From: Cutibacterium sp.
GTDB lineage: Bacteria; Actinomycetota; Actinomycetes; Propionibacteriales; Propionibacteriaceae
Assembly (NCBI RefSeq): GCF_030525615.1
Contig: NZ_JAUNEJ010000009.1
Location: forward strand, 1-62,322
Reading direction: 5' to 3'
Length of the DNA stretch: 62,322 nt
The notes below the pieces were generated by a model. That model saw only the letters and a list, made by a program, of their open reading frames with translations. It ran no database searches and was not told the origin of the DNA. The number at the start of each line of letters is the position of its first letter. The first letter of the stretch is position 1. Shown piece after piece: positions 52,714 through 61,073 of this stretch. The position numbers were made by a program, and so were the translations under genes.

Positions 52714-52770
52714 CTTTCCTACTTTCGAGCCGTCTGGAGTGTGCGCTCCCGAGTTTCCCCGGTTTGTTTG

Positions 52771-52845
52771 TGGTAGCGGGGGCGGGAATCGAACCCGCGA
52801 CACAGCGATTATGAGCCGCTTGCTCTACCCCTGAGCTACCCCGCC
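52771..52845 (-). tRNA. tRNA-Met (CAT anticodon)
   Basis: 75 nt including an encoded 3' CCA. Anticodon loop CTCATAA gives CAT, and the T loop is TTCGATT. The acceptor begins with a G-U pair rather than a C-A mismatch, consistent with an elongator tRNA-Met; CAU-reading tRNA-Ile cannot be fully excluded by eye. Confidence 0.9.
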
Positions 52846-52908
52846 ATGTGATCCTCGGCGCCCCTAGGGACCCGGCCCACCGGGCGAGTGGGGCCGATTC
52901 ACACTCAG

Positions 52909-52981
52909 AGCCCCCAAGCAGAATCGAACTGCTGACCTTCTCCTTACCATGGAGACGCTCTGCCTACTGAGCTATAGGGGC
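52909..52981 (-). tRNA. tRNA-Thr (GGT anticodon)
   Basis: 73 nt. Anticodon stem TCTCC/GGAGA and loop ATGGTAA (anticodon GGT). The acceptor GCCCCTA/TGGGGGC closes with one G-U pair. The 3' CCA is not encoded. Confidence 0.95.
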
Positions 52982-53154
52982 AACGAATGAGAAAGCTACA
53001 CGAGCTTCCGACCGTTGGCAAGTCAGGATCCGAATCCATTGATTCCCGAGATCAAAGCCGTTGTAGAGACCGGGTTTCAGGCAATTCGGAACGTCCCGCC
53101 TCGATTGCTTCCTCAACCGGACAGGTCGGTCGACGATACAGGCTTAGCGAAACC

Positions 53155-53183
53155 AACCCCCGAATCCATCCGATCCGGGGGTT
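53155..53183 (-). terminator. stem-loop between tRNA-Tyr and tRNA-Thr
   Basis: The perfect 8-bp stem AACCCCCG / CGGGGGTT follows tRNA-Tyr by 3 bp and is followed by GGTTTCGC on the minus strand. It is a probable terminator or 3' processing signal. Confidence 0.7.
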
Positions 53184-53186
53184 GCG

Positions 53187-53267
53187 TGGCAGGTGTTGGA
53201 TTCGAACCAACGTAGGCGAACCGACGGTTTTACAGACCGCTCCCTTTGGCCACTCGGGCAACCTGCC
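53187..53267 (-). tRNA. tRNA-Tyr (GTA anticodon)
   Basis: 81 nt with a long variable arm, as in bacterial tRNA-Tyr. Acceptor GGCAGGT/ACCTGCC, anticodon loop CTGTAAA (GTA) and T loop TTCGAAT. The 3' CCA is not encoded. Confidence 0.95.
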
Positions 53268-53431
53268 GTGCTGGCGCGAACCAGCGATCGAAGATACTAG
53301 CAGGCATGCCGACGTCATGACCAATCCGCAACGACACTCCCATAAAGCCCCCGCGTACGTAGGCATACTTTTCCCCGCGAAAAGAAGGGCAGGTCAGCGA
53401 CGATGGGGTGTACATGTTGAGGAAGGGGTCG

Positions 53432-53839
53432 ATGGCAGCTAGATACGAGATCACTAAGAAGTACGCTAAGGCGTATGCGGCAGCGCCGAAGAAGGGAAAG
53501 TCGCAGATCCTCTACCACGTCGTCGAAGTGACCGGCTGGAACCGGACCATGCCCCGCCAGCAGTTACGTGGCCGTCTACGCCCGCCTCCTGGACCAGCAG
53601 TCACCATGGTCGCGGTGATCGATCGGCGTACAACGAAGGCGCGAGTACTCCTATGATGCCCGGCCGGTGTTACAGCGTGTGTGGGAGGCCTCGGGGGTAG
53701 TTACCGACAGTATCTCGTCCCAGCTATGGCTGATCTGATTGAGGGAATGGAAGCTCAAGGTTCCCTTGTGGTAGGCCACAATCACTACAGCACCCACGGC
53801 AAGGCCGACCAGCTAACCACCACGTTTCGAGGGGAATAA
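53432..53839 (+). pseudogene. decayed integrase/transposase N-terminal fragment
   Basis: Frame one reads MAARYEITKKYAKAYAAAPK, then HVVEVTGWNRTMPRQQLRGRL, and stops. Shifting frame near 53645 continues EYSYDARPVLQRVWEASG, and a second shift near 53700 continues YRQYLVPAMADLIEGMEAQG to a stop at 53839. This order (helix-turn-helix region, then a YDAL..LQ.VW segment) is that of a large actinobacterial integrase/transposase family, as I recall. The catalytic core is absent. At least two frameshifts and truncation make it a relic. Confidence 0.7.
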
Positions 53840-53910
53840 CCTGTGAGGCAAGGCCCACCCCTACGCGGGGATTTGACAGTGAGGCACCACGCTCACACAC
53901 CGGGAGCATT

Positions 53911-53986
53911 CAGCCAAATCTGCCAAAAAACCGCCACGATGACGTTGGTATCGCGATTTCGGGGCAGCTTTTGGCAGATTTGGCTG
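53911..53986. repeat. 76-bp element bounded by 18-bp perfect inverted repeats
   Basis: CAGCCAAATCTGCCAAAA (53911-53928) is repeated in perfect inverted form as TTTTGGCAGATTTGGCTG (53969-53986), with a 40-bp centre. It contains no coding frame. It may be a miniature inverted-repeat element left by the adjacent decayed transposase, or a large hairpin acting in RNA. There is no T tract for a simple terminator. Confidence 0.75.
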
Positions 53987-54125
53987 ATGTCGGCTACGGC
54001 AGCACCTCGGTGGGGTTGACAACGATGGATTCCAACCCGCGCTCGGCGAGCGCAGGGGCGCAAACTTGGCGCAACCCCGACGGGAGCCACCGTCGGTCCA
54101 GCGCCCGTGTGACAGACTCTCCCCC

Positions 54126-55019
54126 ATGCGCATCGCCAGCTTCAACATCAACGGCATCCGAGCCGCACTGAAACGAGGATTCTCCGACTGGATGGAGAAT
54201 CGGGACTGCGACGTGATCGGCCTACAGGAGGTGCGCTGCCGCCCCGCCGATCTTCCGGAAGGAGCTTTCGGGAATCACCACGTCTCTTGGGCGCCGGGGT
54301 CGCTGGCAGGACGCAACGGCGTCGCCCTACTGACCCGAACCGCGCCAACCGAGGTGCGATCTTGGGGAACCCACCTTGTCATGACTCCCGGCGAGTCACC
54401 CGATCTCGACAAGGCCCGCACCGGAAATACCGACGGGCTGCCCTCCGAGCTGCTGCCCTTCGCCGAGGAGGGACGATACGTCGAGACCGATCTAGCCGAC
54501 GCCCCCGTCACCGTCGCCTGCCTGTACCTACCCAAAGGAGCCACTCCCGACCCCAACAACGAGAAGTCCATGGCGAAACAGGGCCGCAAGATGGCCTTCC
54601 TCGCTGGATTCCGAAACCACCTGACCGCTCGCCAACAGGTGTGTGCAGCTCAGGGACGCCATTTCCTCGTCATGGGTGACTTCAACATCGCCCATGAGAA
54701 CGCTGACCTCAAGAACTGGAAGTCCAACCAGCGCAACGAGGGGTTCTTGCCCGAGGAGAGGGAGTGGTTCGACACCATCCTCTCCCCCGACACCCTCGTC
54801 GACGTCGTTCGCGCCAAGCACCCGGACGTCGACGGCCCCTATTCCTGGTGGAGCTGGCGTGGCAAAGCCTTCGTCAATGACGCCGGCTGGCGCATCGACT
54901 ACCACCTGGCCTCACCGGAGCTGGCAAAGAAGGCAGTCACGGCCGAGATTGACCGTGACCCTTCCTATCAGGAGCGCACCTCTGACCACGCAGCCGTCGT
55001 CGTCGACTACGACCTGTGA
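54126..55019 (+). CDS. xthA: exodeoxyribonuclease III
   Basis: 297 aa from MRIASFNINGIRAALKRGF. Active-site motifs are LQEVRC (metal-binding Glu, about residue 37), GDFNIAHENADL, and the terminal SDHAAVVVDYDL with the catalytic Asp-His. The DNA-binding WWSWRGKAF and NDAGWRIDYHL are present. It removes abasic sites and 3' blocks in base-excision repair. It converges with the next gene, 1 bp apart. Confidence 0.94.
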   Translation: MRIASFNINGIRAALKRGFSDWMENRDCDVIGLQEVRCRPADLPEGAFGNHHVSWAPGSLAGRNGVALLTRTAPTEVRSWGTHLVMTPGESPDLDKARTGNTDGLPSELLPFAEEGRYVETDLADAPVTVACLYLPKGATPDPNNEKSMAKQGRKMAFLAGFRNHLTARQQVCAAQGRHFLVMGDFNIAHENADLKNWKSNQRNEGFLPEEREWFDTILSPDTLVDVVRAKHPDVDGPYSWWSWRGKAFVNDAGWRIDYHLASPELAKKAVTAEIDRDPSYQERTSDHAAVVVDYDL

Positions 55020-55020
55020 G

Positions 55021-55956
55021 TCAGGAGGGGTCGAACATTTCCTCGACTCGCCGGGCCGAAACGTCGGCCAAGCTCTTGTGCGACCAGTGCGGGTTACGAT
55101 CCTTGTCCACCAATTGAGCGCGCACCCCTTCACAAAAGTCCGAGTTGCGCATGAAGGAGCGCCCCAGGGCGCGATCAGTCTCCAAGATCTCAGCTAGCCC
55201 TGACGCATTCTCGGCCTTGATGACAGCGGCCAGGGCGACTGCGACAGACAGTGGGCAGCGAGTCGCAATGCGCTCAGCCGTCTTTCGCGCCGCCTCCTCC
55301 GGGCGATCGGCCAAGCGACGGCACACCTCGACTGGATCGTCAGTGTTGTAGCACTCCTGAATCCAGGTCGCGTCGCGAGCGAGCTGGCAGGCGACTGGAT
55401 CGACGTCAGCGGGGTTACCGTCGGCATCTACGACCTCGTCCACCAAACCTGCCCACAAAGCCGAGGCTGCGTCGATGGAGACTCCCGTCATAGCCAGGTG
55501 ACGTCCGACAAGGCGTGGAGCCCGGGACAGCTCGAATGACATACCGACGTCGGGCCACAGCCCAATACCCGTCTCTGGCATGGCCAAGACGAGGTCTTCG
55601 CGCGCCTCGACCTGCTCGAGACGCAGTGCCAGTCCCAGACCACCGCCCATGGATATGCCGTGCAGATGAGCAGTCCCGGAATGGACCGCCGCTATCGCCG
55701 TATCTACGTCGTACTCAAAATCCAGCCAATCGCCAGCTGCTTCCGGGTCCTCTAGGGCCAGCGATCTGAGCTCACGAATGTCAGCTCCGGAGCAATAACC
55801 GCGTTCTCCTACTCCCGACAGGTCAATGCTGCGTGGTGACCCTTCGGCGGCCTTTCCGATGGCCGCCAACATCTCGCCGGATAACGAGTTAATGGCTCGG
55901 GGACGATCCAGGGTGATCGTCACGTTGTCGGTACCGCTGATCTTCACCTCATCCAT
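55021..55956 (-). CDS. enoyl-CoA hydratase/isomerase family protein, 3-hydroxyisobutyryl-CoA hydrolase-like
   Basis: 311 aa from MDEVKISGTDNVTITLDRP. The crotonase oxyanion-hole motifs GYCSGADIRELRS and HGISMGGGLGLAL are present. MPETGIGLWPDVGMSFELSR is characteristic of 3-hydroxyisobutyryl-CoA hydrolase, an enzyme of valine breakdown. The protein is somewhat shorter than typical (about 340-350 aa). A general hydratase role is the alternative. It stands alone between xthA and the mannosyltransferase. Confidence 0.82.
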   Translation of the reverse strand: MDEVKISGTDNVTITLDRPRAINSLSGEMLAAIGKAAEGSPRSIDLSGVGERGYCSGADIRELRSLALEDPEAAGDWLDFEYDVDTAIAAVHSGTAHLHGISMGGGLGLALRLEQVEAREDLVLAMPETGIGLWPDVGMSFELSRAPRLVGRHLAMTGVSIDAASALWAGLVDEVVDADGNPADVDPVACQLARDATWIQECYNTDDPVEVCRRLADRPEEAARKTAERIATRCPLSVAVALAAVIKAENASGLAEILETDRALGRSFMRNSDFCEGVRAQLVDKDRNPHWSHKSLADVSARRVEEMFDPS

Positions 55957-56087
55957 GCCCCAAGCCTGCCACCTCACCGACTCACTGCCACACACCTCAC
56001 AAGGGTTTTATCGCGACGCAGCAATGATTCACGCTGCACAACGAGTCAGGGGGCTATGCAGATCGAGGCTAACCTGACGATTGACGA

Positions 56088-57659
56088 TCACGACCGGTCA
56101 GGAGTCGTATGTCGGTGCGGAACAGGAAGATCTTTGTGCGTCCACCTTTGTCCCAGGCTGCGTTCGTGCCAGACCATTCGGGCTGCCAATACCAACACCA
56201 GCGCGACGCCCAGAGCCACTGAACTATTACGCCACGACAAGTTAACGGCGTCGAAAGACAGCAAGATGACGGTGGCCCACACAGCCGGACGCACGTACCG
56301 GGCCGCTTCGTCGATCAAAGGCAGCAAAAGGACCCCCCACAACACGTACCAGGAGTGCAGGGCGGGGGCGCACAGCGCCACGGCGAGAAACCCCAAGGAC
56401 AAAAAGGACAGTGGTTTGCGGGGCAACAGCCGGATCGCCATGATGACCAAGAGCGCCGCGCCGACGAGCACGCCGATGGCCTGAGCAATAGGGATGACAG
56501 CCACCACCGCCTGGTGAGCCCCGAAGAGTCCGAGAACGATACGCACCCCCATACCTATGAGGGTGAACGGCGAGACCGTCAGCACCATGCCGGGAACATC
56601 GACGGCGTGATACCAGCCGAATCCCAGACCAGACGCCCAAGAAATGCCAGCAAACACCGCCACCGATACCGCAAGCGACCCCACCGCGCGTCCGAAGGCT
56701 GGAAAGAGGTCACGGGGATACCACGACTTCATGGGATGACGAATAAGCGGCAATGCCACGGCGACCAGGAAGGCCGGTTGCTTGACGGCTGCCGCTGCTC
56801 CCACCAGCACCGCCCCCACCAGCCACGACCAGCTCGTCATGCAGGCCAGCCACAACCCGACGACGGCCAGGCCCATCATGAGGGAGTCATTGTGAGCCCC
56901 TCCGATGAAGTCAACTACCAGAATCGGGTTGAGAATGGAGAACCAAGCGGCGAAGTGCGGATCACGACCGACCTTGCGCGCCACTCGCGACATCAGCAGG
57001 CCGATGGCGATAACGCCGAGAAGGGCTGGAATACGCATGAACACCGCAGACCAATACGGGTTGTCACCGGTGAGATGGACGATGAGACGCTGCACGACCA
57101 GAGCCAGCGGGCCATACGGGGTTTTGGTGTAACGCCATTCTTGAGCCACCTGGTCCGCGAAGGCACCCGGCAGCAGTCCCGGATACCCCTCATACGGGCT
57201 GATTCCGTTTTCCAGCAGCCATCCCTGTGCCGCGTAAGAATAGGCGTCGTGACTGAAAATGGGTGGTGCCACCAGGAAAGGCAACCCCCAAACCCCCAGG
57301 ACCGCCCACGGATGCAGGCCAGCACGTATCCCCTTGAAGTGGCGACGCTTGGTGACGGGTTTCGTGACGTCCTCAGGTTCGCGTCCCGGGCGTAGCCGAA
57401 GCCACGAATCCACCAGCAGACCGACGCCGACAAGGACCAGCAGAGTGCCGACGACACGCCAGGTTGACCCACCCAGTCCGGCCTTATCGAGCCGAGACCA
57501 CCACGGTGAATTCAGCGGCAGGTAGGCCGGGGTCAGAGATCCGGCCGTGATGAGAATCGTGGCGACCAATCCCTCCAGGACCGCCCGGGACCGCCACGCA
57601 CGCAGGTAGGCACACCACTTGACGTGGATACCTCGACGCCAGCCAACCGGCTGTTTCAC
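56088..57659 (-). CDS. polyprenol-phosphomannose-dependent mannosyltransferase, MptA/MptB-like
   Basis: 523 aa with about 13 membrane helices. A GT-C fold is indicated by [18 protein letters not shown] (catalytic Asp-containing loop after the first helices) and the family motif [12 protein letters not shown]. Mycobacterial and corynebacterial relatives extend the alpha-1,6-mannan core of lipomannan/lipoarabinomannan, using the lipid donor at the outer face of the membrane. It is the last gene of the Nuo-like operon, overlapping its predecessor by 4 bases, a surprising partnership. Confidence 0.85.
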   Translation of the reverse strand: MKQPVGWRRGIHVKWCAYLRAWRSRAVLEGLVATILITAGSLTPAYLPLNSPWWSRLDKAGLGGSTWRVVGTLLVLVGVGLLVDSWLRLRPGREPEDVTKPVTKRRHFKGIRAGLHPWAVLGVWGLPFLVAPPIFSHDAYSYAAQGWLLENGISPYEGYPGLLPGAFADQVAQEWRYTKTPYGPLALVVQRLIVHLTGDNPYWSAVFMRIPALLGVIAIGLLMSRVARKVGRDPHFAAWFSILNPILVVDFIGGAHNDSLMMGLAVVGLWLACMTSWSWLVGAVLVGAAAAVKQPAFLVAVALPLIRHPMKSWYPRDLFPAFGRAVGSLAVSVAVFAGISWASGLGFGWYHAVDVPGMVLTVSPFTLIGMGVRIVLGLFGAHQAVVAVIPIAQAIGVLVGAALLVIMAIRLLPRKPLSFLSLGFLAVALCAPALHSWYVLWGVLLLPLIDEAARYVRPAVWATVILLSFDAVNLSWRNSSVALGVALVLVLAARMVWHERSLGQRWTHKDLPVPHRHTTPDRS

Positions 57660-57961
57660 CGGTCACCATCCGATCTCCACGCGCTGACGAGGTTCGTTCT
57701 CGTCGCAGCGTCCGGCACCCGCTCATCACTCCACGACAGGGCGTCGAAGGGGCACGACTCAATGCACATCCCGCAGTACATACACAGTCCCCAGTCGATC
57801 GTGAATTGGTCGAGGACAGCAACGGTACGGGGGCGGCGAGCGTCAAACACTGATTCGTTATGGGCGTCGATGGTGATACACCACGTCGGGCAGGCCCGAG
57901 CACAGATGACACAAGAGGTGCAGGAGTCGACGTCGAGGTCAATTGCGCAATGCCTCATCAT
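57656..57961 (-). CDS. NuoI-like two-[4Fe-4S] ferredoxin subunit
   Basis: 101 aa. Two cluster motifs: [12 protein letters not shown] (residues 14-25) and [12 protein letters not shown] (about 60-71), as in NuoI and the EchF/MbhN ferredoxin subunits. There is no membrane segment and none of the N-terminal helices of longer NuoI. It could pass electrons from ferredoxin to the NuoB-like cluster. It overlaps the NuoC-like gene and the mannosyltransferase by 4 bases on each side. Confidence 0.85.
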   Translation of the reverse strand: MMRHCAIDLDVDSCTSCVICARACPTWCITIDAHNESVFDARRPRTVAVLDQFTIDWGLCMYCGMCIESCPFDALSWSDERVPDAATRTNLVSAWRSDGDR

Positions 57962-58548
57962 CGCCTCCCCGGTGCGGTCCGAGTGGTTCCGACGACTCGG
58001 CTGGCACGCGAGCGAGGACGCCGTCCCGACATGGCCTCGACGATCTCGGTAGCCGGGATGTCCTCACCTTCTTTGAGTCGCCGCCAGGTCTCAGGATCGG
58101 GAACGCCAGCGGGCAGGGCGCGGCGTCTACTCGCTGACGTCGAAGTGGCCGCCTCAGCCGCGCCGGGCCAGGTCGTTTCGGCTCGCTGAGTCAGCACGAC
58201 CTCCTTGCGCAGCGGCGTCCTAGGGGCACCGTGAACGAGGAGGGCGCGATTGTCAGCTCCGGGACCAACGAAGGTCACCCCGAAGAAGTCGTGGATTTCG
58301 CGCTGATACCAAGCGGCTCCAGCCAAGACGTCGACGATTGAGTCAAGGCGACCGCCTTCACGGGGTACCCGGGTGGAGACTGTGACGTCATCCCCGTCAT
58401 GACTTTCACACCGGCACACGACGATGATGTCGTCGTCATGCCCGCCTACCCCATCGATGGCTGTCAGATCGGCCAGCCACGGGTGGCTAGCCACGGTCTC
58501 GGCAACTGCGTCATGCCAGGTGTCAGCAGAAACGTCGACAGTCGTCAT
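57958..58548 (-). CDS. NuoC-like (30-kDa) subunit
   Basis: 196 aa from [19 protein letters not shown], with an ATGA overlap with the NuoB-like gene. The complex-I 30-kDa signature is recognisable as [13 protein letters not shown] and [12 protein letters not shown]. The last 75 residues are a basic, Ala/Arg-rich tail not related to NuoD, so this is not a NuoCD fusion. In complex I and group-4 hydrogenases this subunit binds next to the 49-kDa subunit, which is absent here. Confidence 0.83.
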   Translation of the reverse strand: MTTVDVSADTWHDAVAETVASHPWLADLTAIDGVGGHDDDIIVVCRCESHDGDDVTVSTRVPREGGRLDSIVDVLAGAAWYQREIHDFFGVTFVGPGADNRALLVHGAPRTPLRKEVVLTQRAETTWPGAAEAATSTSASRRRALPAGVPDPETWRRLKEGEDIPATEIVEAMSGRRPRSRASRVVGTTRTAPGRR

Positions 58549-58943
58549 GCCGCCTCCCGCGAAGCAGCCAAGAAACTGGTGAGGGTGTCGGGAGCGGGCG
58601 GACAGCCGGAAATCCAATGATCGGCCTCGACGCCGACCGCGGAAAGTCCGTCGACAACTCCCACTGAATCCCAGTAGGGGCCGCCGGCACACGCGCACGC
58701 CCCAAAAGCCACGACGTCGACAGGATGGTCCTTGCGCAATGTCTCAATGGTCGAACACACCACGGGAGCCAACACCGTCGAAATGGTTCCCGACACCACC
58801 GCGACAACCGGAGCACCTGAAGGGGCGTCTTGGAGCGCAGGGACAGCAGACGGCACTGCTGCCCCGCTCTCGACCCCACAGCAGGCCAAAGCAAGGTCGA
58901 CGACGTACACAGACCCGTCGGCAAACCAGTCGATGAACTTCAC
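58545..58943 (-). CDS. NuoB-like (PSST) iron-sulfur subunit
   Basis: 132 aa from GTG (MKFIDWFADGSVYVVD). All four ligands for the N2-type [4Fe-4S] cluster are present: the adjacent pair in LACCGVE, one in FGACACAGG and one in SGCPPAPDTL. No Shine-Dalgarno sequence is visible; a -10-like TACGAT ends 6 nt before the GTG, so the mRNA may be leaderless. It is the first gene of a four-gene, 4-bp-overlap operon that faces korAB. Confidence 0.85.
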   Translation of the reverse strand: MKFIDWFADGSVYVVDLALACCGVESGAAVPSAVPALQDAPSGAPVVAVVSGTISTVLAPVVCSTIETLRKDHPVDVVAFGACACAGGPYWDSVGVVDGLSAVGVEADHWISGCPPAPDTLTSFLAASREAA

Positions 58944-59164
58944 CGGACTATCGTATCGACGATACTGCTCAGTAATACCTACGCGCTAGAGCGGCGCTCA
59001 GCCGTCACGATCGCCGCGTTGGGCGGGTTGCAGAGGATGATAGCGTTAGTAGCCGGTTCCGATGCAGCCGGACGTGCATCGCGAGTGCGGTCTGCCGCCA
59101 CGCCGTGATACGCCCCGCCCCGTGACGCGCCCAGCGGAATCCCGCGACAAGAAAAGAGGTCAGA
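58944..59164. promoter_or_regulatory. divergent control region of the Nuo-like operon and korAB
   Basis: 221 bp between the two divergent starts. Next to the NuoB-like gene lies the inverted repeat TATCGT-ATCG-ACGATA (58949-58964), which overlaps the presumed -10 of that operon and could be an operator. The korA side has a good GAGGTCAG ribosome site before the GTG. The regulator is not identifiable from this window. Confidence 0.5.
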
Positions 59165-61072
59165 GTGCCTTCCACTGACACGGCACATCCCACCACTGAC
59201 GAGCGAGAGGTTCAGTCCCTCGACCGCGTTGTCATTCGATTCGCCGGTGACTCCGGCGACGGTATGCAGCTGACCGGTGACCGCTTCACCGCTGAGTCGG
59301 CCGTTCACGGCAATGACGTGTCGACCCTGCCGAACTTCCCCGCCGAGATTCGTGCCCCTCAAGGCACCGTCCCCGGTGTGTCGAGCTTCCAGGTACATTT
59401 CGCCAATTACGACATCGCCACCCCGGGCGACCAGCCCGACGTCCTGGTGGCCATGAACCCGGCAGCCTTGGCCGCCAACCTCAGCGATCTTCGTCGCGGC
59501 GGTCTCATCATCCTTGACTCCGCAGAGTTCACGGCACGCAACCTCAAGAAGGTTGGGTATGCCGAGGACCCGCGTAACGACGGCACCCTGGAGTCCTACC
59601 AGGTCGTCGAGCTGGACCTCACCGGTCTGGCGGTGGCCGCCGTCAAGCCCTTCGACCTAGGCCGCAAGAACTCTGAGCGAGCCAAGAATATGTTCGCCCT
59701 GGGTCTGCTGACCTGGCTGTACGGACGCCCGCTCGGCCCCTCCGAGAAATTCTTGACCAGTAAGTTTGCTTCCAAGCCGGATATTCGCGACGCCAACATC
59801 GCCGCCCTCAAGGCCGGACATGCCTATGGCGAGACCTGCGAACTATTCCGAGTCCGATACGAGGTGGCTCCGGCCCCGATGCCGGAGGGTACCTACCGTC
59901 AGATTACTGGCAACCTCGCCACCGCTTACGGCCTCATCACCGGTGCCAACCGCGCCGGTCTGCAACTTTTCCTCGGCTCCTACCCCATCACCCCGGCCTC
60001 CGACATCCTGCACGAGTTGTCCAAGCGCAAGGCCCACAACGTCATCACCTTCCAGGCTGAGGATGAGATCGCCGGCGTCAGCTCCGCCATCGGCGCTTCC
60101 TTCTCCGGCTCCTTGGGAGTGACGACGACCTCGGGGCCTGGTATGAGCCTCAAGTCCGAAGCGATCGGCCTGGCAGTCATGACCGAGTTGCCGCTGGTCG
60201 TCGTCGACGTGCAGCGCGCCGGCCCGTCTACCGGCATGCCGACCAAGCCCGAGCAGGCCGACCTGTTGCAGGCGATGTTCGGACGCAACGGCGAGTCTCC
60301 TGTCGTGGTACTCGCGGCCAAGTCCCCGTCAGACTGCTTCGACACCGCTCTGGAGGCTTGTCGTCTCGCAGTGACCTATCGCACCCCGGTCATCATGCTC
60401 TCCGACGGTTACCTTGGTAATGGCGCGGAGCCGTGGAAGGTGCCCGATCTCAATGAGATTCCGCGCATTGACCCAGGCTTTGCCACCGCGCCCAACTCGA
60501 CCGCTGCTGACGGGTCACCGAAATTCATGCCGTACCATCGCGATCCGGAGACCCTGGCTCGTCCGTGGGCACTGCCGGGCACCAAGGGCTTGGAACATCG
60601 CATTGGCGGTCTGGAGAAGTCAGCTCGTACCGGTGCCATCTCGTATGACCCCATGAACCACGAAGAGATGGTCACCACCCGCGCCGCCAAGGTCAAAGGG
60701 ATTGCCAAGACCCTTCCTCCGACCGTCGTCGACGACCCCTCCGGAGACGCCGACGTCCTGGTGCTGGGCTGGGGTTCCACGTATGGTCCGATCACTGCTG
60801 CGGTGCGTCGGGTTCGTGCTCGCGGTTTGTCCATCGCTCAAGCCCATGTGCGTTACCTCAATCCGCTTCCAGAAGACCTGGGAGACGTGCTGCACCGTTA
60901 CCGTCGGGTCGTTGTTCCTGAGATGAATACCGGCCAGTTCGCCATGCTGCTGCGCTCGAAGTACCTCGTCGACGTTAAGACGATTTCGCGGGTGCGGGGA
61001 CTGCCGATCTCCCCGGTGGATCTGTGCGAAGAGCTGTGCCAGTACTGCAACGACGAGACCAAGGAGGCCTGA
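59165..61072 (+). CDS. korA: 2-oxoglutarate:ferredoxin oxidoreductase, alpha subunit (gamma-alpha fusion)
   Basis: 635 aa from GTG with a GAGG site. The N-terminal gamma domain (about 20-215) has RFAGDSGDGMQLTGDRF; the alpha pyrimidine domain follows (TGANRAGLQLFLGSYPITPAS at about 258-278, QAEDEIAGVSSAIGASFSG), then the C-terminal domain with VLGWGSTYGPI. With KorB it converts 2-oxoglutarate and CoA to succinyl-CoA, reducing ferredoxin. It closes the TCA cycle, or runs in reverse with reduced ferredoxin. Confidence 0.93.
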   Translation: MPSTDTAHPTTDEREVQSLDRVVIRFAGDSGDGMQLTGDRFTAESAVHGNDVSTLPNFPAEIRAPQGTVPGVSSFQVHFANYDIATPGDQPDVLVAMNPAALAANLSDLRRGGLIILDSAEFTARNLKKVGYAEDPRNDGTLESYQVVELDLTGLAVAAVKPFDLGRKNSERAKNMFALGLLTWLYGRPLGPSEKFLTSKFASKPDIRDANIAALKAGHAYGETCELFRVRYEVAPAPMPEGTYRQITGNLATAYGLITGANRAGLQLFLGSYPITPASDILHELSKRKAHNVITFQAEDEIAGVSSAIGASFSGSLGVTTTSGPGMSLKSEAIGLAVMTELPLVVVDVQRAGPSTGMPTKPEQADLLQAMFGRNGESPVVVLAAKSPSDCFDTALEACRLAVTYRTPVIMLSDGYLGNGAEPWKVPDLNEIPRIDPGFATAPNSTAADGSPKFMPYHRDPETLARPWALPGTKGLEHRIGGLEKSARTGAISYDPMNHEEMVTTRAAKVKGIAKTLPPTVVDDPSGDADVLVLGWGSTYGPITAAVRRVRARGLSIAQAHVRYLNPLPEDLGDVLHRYRRVVVPEMNTGQFAMLLRSKYLVDVKTISRVRGLPISPVDLCEELCQYCNDETKEA

Positions 61073-61073
61073 G

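Noticed and set aside
57656..58943. A group-4 (Ech/Mbh-type) hydrogenase
   Set aside because: The three subunits resemble its peripheral arm, but no NiFe large subunit, membrane subunits or maturation genes are present in the window.
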